From Liolophura sinensis (Eukaryota > Mollusca > Polyplacophora > Chitonida > Chitonidae), in contig NC_088300.1 of NCBI RefSeq assembly GCF_032854445.1, forward strand, positions 3,598,001-3,662,000: 64,000 nucleotides of DNA, in the 5' to 3' direction. The notes under the pieces were generated by a model. It had not been told where the DNA came from and did not search any database. It saw only the letters and a program-made list of their open reading frames with translations. A program made the position numbers and the translations under genes. Shown here piece after piece: positions 42,401 to 54,400 of the stretch; the stretch's first letter is position 1, and each line of letters starts with the position of its first letter.

Positions 42401-45400
42401 ACATACATACACACATACATACATACATACATACATACATACGCACACGTAAACGCACACGCGCAGTCGTGTACCGTGGGATTGTACACGTGACGTATTG
42501 TGTAGTTATTATACCAAATTGTGTTACATACATACATACAGACAGACAGACAGACAGATAGATAGATAGACACACGCACGCACGCACGCACGCACGCACA
42601 CACGCACACACGCAGTCGTGTACCGTGGGTTGGTACACATGACATATTGTGTAGTTATTATAACAAATTGTCATTTCATTCCAGGTTGCAGTCAGACGGA
42701 TCGGACAACGTTTAATAGAAACCTTATTGAAGTATTTACAGCAGAGTATAACAGAACAGTGAACAAATCTCTCTTAACAACAGCGGCGCCACCGGGTAAG
42801 TTTGTGCACCAATTTTTCGGTAGCATAATGCTGAACTGATGCTTTTAATGTGAGTTTCCCTTGCTGGTAGGCCCAGATTAAGTATACGCTGTCTGATTAT
42901 AGGAGCTCTAGGAACTACAAAATACTACGAAGTGGTATTCATGGTACGACAGAAATGTTTATAGTGATATTTCTTTCTTTCTTTCTTTATTTATTCAGTT
43001 CATAGTAGTTTAACACCATTTTGGATATACATTGGAGGCCAGTTTTATTCGTGGCTGAAGCCTGAGTATCCGGGAAAAACCACCGACCTTTGACAAGTTA
43101 ATGAAGAACTTCCTCACGCGGGACATATTGTTGGAAGACATGTGGTTTTCTGCGGACGTTATATTACGTATCCTGTTGCATGTATTGTTATATAAAAAAA
43201 CAATGATAGCGATCGTGACGTAAATCCAGATATTCAAATTTGCATTTTATTGTATGTATACATTTATAAAGTTTGAACGAATTTTCTATTTGTTATGGCC
43301 TCAACTTCATGATATTTTCTTCTGAACAGGGCAGCCATCTGGTAATCCAGCTGATGCAGTGTTAGATACTCCGGACAAGAGAGTGGTCGAGTGGAAATTC
43401 TCACAGTTAGACAAAAATTCCGACAATAAGCTTCGGAAAAAAGAAGTTCGGGCTTTGAAGAGACTGGTTAAGAAACTCATCAAACCTCGTGCATGCGCGA
43501 AAAACTTTGTGAATTACTGTGATTTAGATCAAGATAAAAAGATCATTCGTCGGGAGTGGTCCTCGTGTTTGGGAGTGACTATTAATAGTAAGTTGCAACA
43601 CAGTTTACGGCTCAATGAAATTCACTTTTATGTTTAACTTTTTGTGACACCTTGCTGTCAAAAGCATGAATGTTTGGTTTTTTATGCATCTAGAAGATTT
43701 TAAAATTTAGAGAAATATAAAAGTTTAAAGCGAAGTCTTCATTTTTTGATTAAGTGTATGCTCACAATCATAAAACATTTAAAAGATTTTTATTTTGAAC
43801 TATTTTCATTTACAGGTGAATAGGTATGTTGCTCGATTTTAGGGTCTTGTTTATTTCCTGAGCTCTAATCTCGACCAATGTTCTTTATTCATGATTGTTT
43901 GTTCTAGATGTTCTCCATGATAAGTCAAATATTGCAATAGTACGAAAGGTGTGAAATTGTGCGAGTGAGTGAGTCGTCCAGTAAAACAGTTCAGAGTACG
44001 TGCTTGTGTATGTTTTCGTGTACATGCACGTGACTGAGAGCATTTGTCGAAAATGTGAATGCATGATAATGCAATGATAACGAGAAGTTCGCAATTGCGG
44101 CTGAAAAGAGAATGAGCTTTATTGAGCAGCGAGAGAGCGTCTGAATGGTTGAGTGGTGTGCGCGCAGATGTTGGAGAGGTGTGACACATCCTGGTGTTAT
44201 AACTAACCCACACTGGCTATAAAATATCTGGTGGCGGATGTTTGCTTTGCACTGCAACCTTCCTTATGCCGAGTTATGTGATACCATTAAGCTGCAGCTA
44301 ACGTTAACAAATGTACTGCTGTATCTACCTACCTCAGCCCATTTCCAAATCCACGCGAAAAAAGAAACAAAAAAATAAGACAAAGGTTAGCTTTGGTCAT
44401 CAACTTTTGTAGGCCAAGGTTAATCTATACGCAGGTTGACAATTTATTTGGGGAAAATAATAAGTTTTTTAGGTACTGAAAACTTACATTGGAACTTGTT
44501 AGTATTTCGTTGTCAAGACCCGTCAATATCACAATAGTTACAGGTATATTTTCTAACAATTAGGAATTTGACAAATATATCAAAAGTGCATTAAATGATA
44601 TTGTGGTTGATTCAGAGTCTTATCAGGGGGTCGATGCGTTGGCCAAACGTGCAGATATTACTGCCTACATTATCAACCTTAACTGTATCATCATCATTTG
44701 GAGTATAGCGTACAAAAGTTAATTGTAAACGCTGGATATGCAACGACAGAGTTTCTTCACAAAATGGTTTGAATAAGGAACGAAGCGGTTTGTAGTAGGA
44801 CATCCTTTACAAAGTGATAGTGTTTCTCTGAAAAAAAAAACTGTATACGTGTCATTCGAACTACTTCCACCAATTCCTAGTTTGCAACGGAATGATTCCA
44901 CCGCGGCGTTAACAGTTATCCCCAGAAATTCCCATACTCAGACCACTCAAAATATATTTTATTATCAGGAGTCAGCGTCCTCAAAAGTCAGGCGTTCAAA
45001 AGCTTTGGCTTGTCCACCCTGCTACGGCCGTCCAATTCTGATGACACCGTGGGTAAGTCATCTCCTCAACTTCTATCCTGCCCAGTTTTCTTGTGTGTGT
45101 GTGTGCACATTGCCCAGACGTCTTTAACTTTGGTATACCCTTCTAGTCAGTCCTTCGCCTGTGGCAAACCACATTTGTATATGTCGAGGACAAGCGTTAT
45201 TTAGAAGAGTGTGTTCAACACATGCTTTGGTCGAGGTGGTCATTGCTAACAGCCGTTCAATCAGTTTGGGGCAATTACAGAGCTCTGCTTCTTAAGTGGC
45301 AATTCCATTGCAGTTAACCCTCATTCTCACCTCGTTTTCCAGACGCTTTCTGCTGCTTCACTAGTTTTTGGGCCAGTTTACCTTCTCGTTGATTCGCACC

Positions 45401-48400
45401 TTTAAACTTTCATCTTGATTGTCATAACAAAAAGTTTGAAACTGCCCAGAAGTCAGTGATACTCTGTTTAGTCATTACGGCTGGAGTAAGGCTGAATGTA
45501 TATCAAAAAAAAAAAGAAAGAAAGAAAACCAGACAGCCTCTCTTTCAAAACTATTTTGAAAAAATATTTAATTCATTTAAATCAAGTTGCAAAATAGAAA
45601 ATTGTAGTTACCAGTTAACATAGCACTTGTGAGATGACCTTGTGAAAGGTTAACATTGCACTTCTAAACCCTGTAAAAGGTTAACATAGCACTTGTGAGA
45701 TGACCCTATAAAAGAGCTAGCTTTCGTGTAGGCTTTAAGTTACTCAATTAAGCAAGAGACTGTAATTGTTGAATTCATCTACTGATGAAGTGGATCGATC
45801 ATAGAGGATTATGAGTACATATATCTTGAGCCCTGATACTCCTGGGGTTTTGTTGCACTATCGTCCGTAAAATGGGCTTGTGTATTTCCCTAAGACTGGA
45901 ATTGCGGTCTGGTTGTACCTGACAGAGAACTCTAGGCACTGCGTGGTATATCAAACCAACACCTTTTATATACCAAAGTTAAAAACGCTAACTTGTGTGG
46001 TACTCATGGAATTCCATAGCGTTGTAATCCATTTTAATTTTGTTCACCTTTTTGAAACGTATGATTTATTTGTGTATATGCTTACTGTGTTTGATTTGCC
46101 CACTTAAAATGCCTATGTTCTGTAATTCGCAAACAGCTTTGGCTTTTACTGATACGGACAGAGGGACCGCTTACTTGCCTTTACCCCTGCTGAACATATA
46201 ACAGCTCTCGCTTCAATCTCATACACATTTTGTTACATCTTGTAAAATTTCGCTTGATTCTCTGGCTCCTGGGATATCACAGAAAGCTCTGCAACAAAAA
46301 GACAAGCAATAATCTAATCCAAAAAGCTGATGTTTTTCATGAATAAGTGCAAACACGTCTCATATTACTTTACGAAACGAAAAAAGTTTATGACCTTTGC
46401 AGTTAGTTGAAATCCGGACCAAATGATGACCAAGAGTCATTAATGGTGAACACGAAAGTGAGCGCTCACTTATTTGTAGCTGCGCTGAAAATACCTCTAT
46501 TTTGTATTCCCTAAGTTTAAATTTTCGCGCAGTCATTGTAGTGAACGTAAGATAAAATCCTGTCTGTGAACGTACCAGAAGCCAGAGCCTTCTTTCAAGA
46601 AACCCATATTCCCTGCTCTCCTATCCAGAGGTGCAAGGTTTCTTACTTATTGTACTAATATTAACAAAAGCAGGCCGGGCAAGTGCAAACGATTCCTCTG
46701 TGTGGAGAACAGGTCGGAATACACCTGTCTTATGTAGTATTCTTTCACTTATTTTTGTCCCTGAACTCAGAGGAACGCCTGAACCCAGCCTCATCACGAG
46801 CCTCTCCAGGTAAGGTCACGTGAAATAAACTTACCCAATTCATTTGCCGGAAAAAGGACATAAATGGTTTGGAACAATGAATACGTTGCTAATATGAAGC
46901 AGACGACATCCTGGAAGTCCGGTGGCGGTATTAATATGTTTATAGCAATGTCTGTCGTTCATCCTATGATTTGTTGTATTTATATGTGTATGATTCAGTG
47001 TGTGATGTTCCTGTCAAGTCTTTGTAATCGCTCAATTATGTTTAGGGGAGTGTTTAATAAACCTGTGATCATTTAACAAAGCTTAACAGAGGCTATTTTG
47101 TCGTCCAGCAACTCACGAATTCTCAACAGATGGTGGCTTTCAGCCATGGCGATCCTGCTACGTCGCCATCTGTTTCTCATTGAAGCTCCTTAACGGGAGA
47201 GTGTTTGTATTTTTGTCGCCATCATACTTAACCTTTTGTATTATTTTGTCACGATTTATGTGTTAACGTTATAAGAATAAGGCTTCAGTTCTGTCCATGA
47301 CACATTCTGTGTAAACAGACCTGTGGTGTAGTCCATGAAACATGCGTTAGTTAGAGAAATGAATCCCAGTCTGCCGACGTGTTGTGCCTCTAACGGACGC
47401 ATGCGGCCACCATTTTATTTCGGCTGTGCGGAAACCAATGGCACGTCTATGACTGTAGCGCGGATGGATTGCGGAAATTTAGACATAGCAGCGTATATAG
47501 ATCACATGAGGGATATGAATCATCAAGCTGTTTGCGAAACTATGATGCTAAGTATTATTTGGTATAGACCATGCCACTGAAAAAAAAAAGAAGGAAAGGC
47601 CAAAGCACAGGTGCACATATCACGTCACCACGGTGTCATATTTGAACATAATACAGAGTTGATATTAATATTTGTGAAAGTACTTGTAAGAAAGTCCCAC
47701 AAATATGTGTCAAGATTATACGACACCCTCAAGGTATATCTTTCAAAATGTTTAAATTAACATTGTATTAATCGGACATTGATAACTTTGGTATACAGTA
47801 CGTACATCAATTACTCCAAAGTATTACTACACCTAAGCTGTCAAGACAGGTGTAGCTTGTGATAGGAAACACAAGCTAACTACGTGTATACGACTTTAGT
47901 TTTCGGTCGCCAGTTTTGAGGGCCAAACTGACTTTCCACATTACTGATTAGTGTCTTTATATACAGTGATACCGTATGGATTATTCAAGCCTAAATGACA
48001 GTTGCTATATGTAAACTGCTTGGTCTTTATACAATGACGTTTCGTTATGTTATGTCCATTGTTTATATATACTTTTATGTATTGTTATCTTGTCAGACGT
48101 TCTGCTTTGTACTACCATTTTGTGTTGGTATGGTATTATTTGTTTTTATTCTTATTTAATGTTCCAACTTTGCCTTCTAGACCAATGTAATGTAAGTCAT
48201 CAATTTATTTTGTGGGTTTCATCCTGTTTTTATATCAAAATATTTTGGATAATGGGTAAAGATTTGAATAAGTTTGAATGCATTTCTTAGAAAGAGTCTA
48301 AATGACAAATCCTTCAGTGTGGCATAGTAAACGTAAATTCGAACAAAAACTGTCATGTGGAGAAATGTGCCTCTATACATATGTGTGTATGTAATAGTGT

Positions 48401-51400
48401 GTTTTTCCTGACTGAATCTTCCTTGTTTGCAGGGGTACTTCAGGTGGGTCCCTCACTGGGGAATCGCCAGCTAAACCCCAGCCGTACCCTCATCACCCCA
48501 GAACCCTCCAAGACTGACAATACAGAGGAACGTAAGTGAACGTTCTAGATGATTATATAAGCGACCCTCTACCGCACACTGAGCTCAAAACCAGCTTCTT
48601 TGCTTTTATCATTTACAAAGGCCGCTCTTCCTTATTGCTATAATGCAATGACAGATAGACCAGCCTAATCTTTAATGTAGAGGGATAAAACAAATGAAAT
48701 GAGTATGGAGGCTAGGCATCTGATCTAGATCAGACAGTTAAGCCACGCTGGTGATAGGTTTGGTGAACAGAAACTGAAATGGTGACCAAAACGCCTGGGG
48801 ATACCAAGGTTTCTTCAAACGTCATCTCGGCGTGGCTGTAAAACCCTGGCTAATTGTTGTGGCCTATCGTAGGACATATCCCGTCCGGTGGCACTGTTTG
48901 TTTGGGGAACTGCGCGGGTTTCCGCCCCATCATCTCCGCGCTTGCTGGGCATCACCCGCGGGTGAATCACGCTCACCATTAGCCCCTGTCCACCCCAAAC
49001 GTCTTGACAGTCTCGTGTCATGTAGTACCCAGTTGTCGGCCTGTAGTTACCTGAAACTTGGTGACATTTGTGGATAAGATGAATCGATTGTTCGCCAGTC
49101 CAGTGTTACATGGTTACACCCGGGTTCTGGCGTAATCCGAATGTTTATCGCACAGGTAAAATTGTAGAATTTTCCACACACATTTAAACTTTGCCTTTAG
49201 ATTCAGCAGTACGTAATGTAATGTCAACAAGAACTAAAGTTAAATTTATGACATCTGTTTTTAAGCAATCTACAATATATGCTGAATATATGCAGATGCA
49301 AGCAGAAACCCTCTCGTTGTGCTATGCGATGAGCAATTCTGTTGCATACTGCATCGTGATCGTACACTGCCCGATGGCCTATACATCACCTGAATCTAGA
49401 GGGAATGTCCGGCATTTCTGTACGATAGTCTATTTCTTTTAGCAAGTCGCCTATATTTAGTTCTGTGTAAAATCAGTCATACTCTCTACTAAAATTGCCT
49501 TCAGTCAACACAAGCTCTCACACTTTTTGTAATTCACAATGTTAAACCCCATAAGCTCAGTTTCGACGGTCTCGGTTCACGTCATAATTATTCAAAAATC
49601 GGTGGCATGCTGAATATCGGGCGGGGTTCAACGTGTTCTAACCTATGGTGACACTTGTTATCTAAAATGTCATCCACTTAACTGTAAACCCTGTTACTGA
49701 CAATGTCATATTTGAAATTGTTTACACGTTTTAGTGTAAACTAAATAGCTTATAGCTTTATTCAGTGAATTTTATTGTATGTCTTGTAGTATATGACATC
49801 ATGGTGTTATGGATTTAGAGATGGATGTTAGGAAATTAATGTGATGTAGTCTGTTCGCTGAGACATTAGTGTAGGCTCTGTTACTGCGTAGAGTTTGTTC
49901 TAACAGCATTGTTGCTGCAGCCATTGTAAAACAAACCACGCCCATTGTCCAGCATGCAACTTGCTTTTGGATAATCATGACGTTACCCGAGGCAATGGTT
50001 ACTCAGTGTCGACACTAAGCTTATGGAGTTTAACATTATGAATTAAAAAATTCTAAGTGCAATTCTTTGTTAATAATATGGAAGTTCAACATGTCAGTGT
50101 GTCGAGATTGGGCTGTTACGCGTCACTGACTAAAGGCAATTTGGTAGTGATTTTACAGAGAGCTAAATACAGGCGACTGGCTAAAAGAAATAGACTATAG
50201 TCGTTAGCGTATAAAGAATTATTTACTTGGGTAATTAGTTAATTTTTGCCTAACGCCACGCTGAATGTTTTATTTAAACGATGACAACCAGTTTTGTGGG
50301 TGCCTGTAGTGGGTGCCTGGAGCAAATCAAATTACGTTGTGTACAAGTGACTGCAAATTAATTGTGACAGCAGCACACCGTTTTGAGTAATTGTAGACTT
50401 GTAACGTCTAATATATTGCAATTAATGTCACTGCATTTTTGTTTTACCTAATTCTGTTGACGTCATGGTGCTAGGGAGCGTCTACACTATTTTATAAGCG
50501 TTTACATGAATAGTTTGGAATAAAGTCCTCACTGAGGCATATTGACAAGAGGCCGGATTTAACTGGTTAAATGTGTGACCACTGGTCACCTTTCATACTG
50601 GTGCAGATTGAATCCACGTCTGTTTATCCTAGCTGTACGACCAGTACACTAAGTCGTGCACTAAGGCAGGTTACACATAAGAGAGAAGAACACTGCTTTC
50701 TTTGATGCTAGGAAGAATATGTTAATATTTCTGGCATGAAATACAAATCACATTTCAAATCATTAAATACAAACCAGATTTAGCTCAAAGTAAATATAAC
50801 TGAGTCGCGGTTTAGGCAGCGTAAGAAGCTATCATGGAGATTCCCATCATGTAACCAGCATACTGGCGTTGCAAGAAGAGATATATAGATGACCCCGACT
50901 TATTCCTATCGTATGGACCCGATCACTGAAACCGAAAATCATCAGAGGTCGGTGTGCCCTACACAGAGACCTACCTAAACATTACAGACGCAGAAAGCTA
51001 ACACGCGGAAGCTTCTTCACTTAAGTGCCTAGCGGAAATGGCCTTCTTCTGACAAGTACGTAAGAGTATGAAAAATCCCTCTTCACACATCCCTGGCTAT
51101 GTCTGTCAAACGAGTGGATCCGTGCCTTTAACAGAATCTTTACTATATTATCTATTCATCCGCCCATTTATAATGGTCGCGGTCATAGATCATGGATCAT
51201 CAACTGACATGGTAGGTCGAATGATCTTACCTCACTAACGCTTACAGAAGCCTCATTGCCAAATAGCTTCGGCGTGCTTTGTCGGACGACAGCGGCCAAA
51301 GTGTAATAGGTTACTTGAGAATTGCTTATGGCAATACCCAACTTGTTCATATCTGAACGTGATAATCGTCCTATTTTACCTGAGAGAAGGGCGTATGCAC

Positions 51401-54400
51401 CTAAATATATGTACGGCGAGTTACAGAGTTAGGGTTTTAGTCTAACTGTTCATGTAAATGTTTAAGAAAAGTACCAAGGCTTAAGCAGAATTATGTCAAA
51501 GAAATCCATTAGTGTTGGTTGCAATTTATTAAACGTCACTGGTCTAGAAATACTCAAAATGCTGTGTTGTCGTCACAAGCAATATATATATACAATCACA
51601 TTAACCAATGTAAATTGGCTAGGCCTCGGAGCAGAATGATGGGCTGTACAGAACACTTGTCTTTACACTAATTGCCAGGATACATGCCGGCCATGGTATT
51701 TGTAGATTCCTTCGCCTCTCACTGCTCATAGGGACTAAGAAGACAGTCAACATCGCTCATGTGAACGTTGTGCAGTCTTAAGTTTGTTAAACTAAATACC
51801 TTCAACCAGTATGGCAGGGATATCTGTCCGTCACACTTGAAAAAAAAATTGTTCGGGTATGGTGTTAAACATTAATCGAGTAGAAAAACTTCCAAGAACA
51901 ATTTACAAGACCGGTTCCCAAAGAAATATGTAGGAAATAACACATAAATAGAGGAGGAGGCTGGTAACATGTGAGAGGGAAGCAGTCGTCAGTTTCAATG
52001 GTACAGGAACATATTCCAGACATGACTTCTAATTTCCAAACTCGTAGTCCAGGGGTAATTTGCAAGTCGAATACAAATACAGGTATCTCCGTCGGGCTTC
52101 GATTGCAACTGTCCGTAAAAACATCATGTGATTGTAATAAGCATGCGTGCTTATACATCCCCTAGCCCCGGTTTAGGCGAAATTATAAAAGACTGACACA
52201 GATGACTTATGACAAAAATAAAGCGGGCAACTCCTTTCGCCACTTGGACAGTATTACAGTCACGTGGTGACAAAGCAAACTGTTTCACAGGTAATAGTAT
52301 TCCACTGATTTGACCCTGATGATGGTAACGCCATACTAACGCGCTCAGTGGGTTGGTATGTATGTATGCGTGGGGTTTAACGTCATACAATTTTTCAGTC
52401 ATATGACGACGAGGAGTCATTACGTGTGTGTATGTACACTGTGTGTTCTTGAGGCAGTGCGAGTCCATATCGCCAAAGTGCTGCTGCCACTGAAGTATCA
52501 TGCTGAAGACACCAGACATGACTCCCCACCCTGTCACATTATACTGACACCGGGCCAACTAGTCCTGATTCCTTGCTCTGACCTCTCAGCGCTAGGCGCC
52601 AAGCGAAGCCGCAACAAATACCATTTTAAAGTCTTTGGTATGACCTGACCCGAGTTTGATTCCGGGTCTCTCGACTTCTGAGACGAACACCCTCACCATT
52701 AGGCCGTTCTTTCCGTTGGTCTTGAAAGCCCTAAAAAGTAAAGAACTAACTGTATTATGTTGACTAACGGGAAGGAATATAATCCGTTGTAAGTATTGTA
52801 TGTACTTATGCTTCACAGTCAGGAGTTGTCTTGAGGAGAGAGAAATCGCCATTAAAATGGACCGAGAGGACCCAGAGGGGAAAATCTTCATTCCGAGCTG
52901 TTCTAAGGACGGAATCTACACCAAGGCCCAGTGTCACACGTCCACGGAGTACTGTTGGTGTGTTGACGAGAAAACTGGCAAACCGAAACCTGGCACCTCA
53001 ACCTACAAGGTGAAACCCAACTGTGACATGGTCGAGGAGCGGCGGATGAAAGGTACGATTTGTTGGTTAGAAGCTTGGACAATGTACATGTACACAAACT
53101 ATAACAATTCTTATGGCATTTTTGCATACTAGACCTAATTGCCTGATTCAAAAAGTAAAAAGCCGTGTTTCATCCAGACATTTTCTATATTACTCAACTA
53201 ATTCCGGCCCAACCAAGATGGTATAAGGATAGTTATGTATGAAGAATCAGTATTCAGGTATCGCAAAGTGTTTACTGCTTTGTTACCACTCACTTCACCA
53301 TTTGTATTGTGTATCACATAGGGGTTACTGCTTTGTTACCACTCACTTCACCATTTGTACTGTGTATCGCATAGTGGTTACTGCTTTGTTACCACTCACT
53401 TCACCATTTGTACTGTGTATCGCATAGTGGTTACTGCTTTGTTACCACTGACTTCACTATTTGTGCTGTGTATGTCACCACACTTGGGCGCTTGGAGGTA
53501 GGTGAAACTAACCCACAAGAAATTCATCATGATAGTTTCTGAGTGATAAAAAGTATGCATGTAAAATCTTCACAGCTTAATTCAAGAAACTCTCTGGCAC
53601 CATCTTAAGTACTTTGTCATTGCTGCCATAAACCAGTAAAATGAACTGAATAATAAATGAATAAACGTCTTATTTTGCTGTAGGATGTCCCCACAGTCAG
53701 AAGAGACGGTTTGTGAAGGACTTAGTGGATCACTTGACAGAAGAGATGGACAGATCCAGTGGTGCCCCTGCTGGGTAAGTTACCAATACGCCTGGACTGC
53801 ATGTCATGCATTTTGGCTTGGTCACAGCTGAAAGGATATTTAATGTATATTTTTACGCCAGGGTGTAGGTCTATTTTATGTAAAATAAGAAAGATTGTAT
53901 ACGCTGAATCAACAAATTTTGTTCACCCAAGCCTCTTTGGTATGTATTTCTGGTATTGTAATTAACATTACTGTACGAATATGTAAGGTGGATTCAACAC
54001 AAATGGGTCGTTCCACAGTCTGACTCAGTCACCAATATTACGTTTGTATACATGTATAGCCAGTCACCTTTACGGTGGATTTCTACCTTGACTTTCCCGA
54101 CTACATTACACACTGACCTAGATCTCAGACCTGTTTCATTCTTCAAAAAATTCTCATACCTTATAAACTTTCAAAAATTAAAATGAAAGTAATTTAAAGC
54201 TTATAGCTTTCGGAAATACATATCTGTAGGCCTACTCTTCCTTTTACCAACCTGAACCTCGATCTTTTCGTGTGTGCAGTCCTCAACATGTCAAAGCTGT
54301 ACGCAACAAATCATGTTTGCTTGAATCTTAGCGGAATTCTGACTTCGTGTCAACCAATTATTCATGAATAATAAAGACCATAACGTCACAATTAAAAACA

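Noticed and set aside
42218-42674. Val/Tyr/Cys/Met-rich minus-strand open frames
   Set aside because: They arise from the CATA/CACG microsatellites.
41094-43587. Testican (SPOCK)-like gene
   Set aside because: Testicans have the order Kazal-EC-TY; here TY precedes EC and TY/EC sequences match the SMOC type.
47335-47580. 81-codon open frame rich in Cys and Met
   Set aside because: No domain and no plausible splice sites. It lies between linker exons in the intron.
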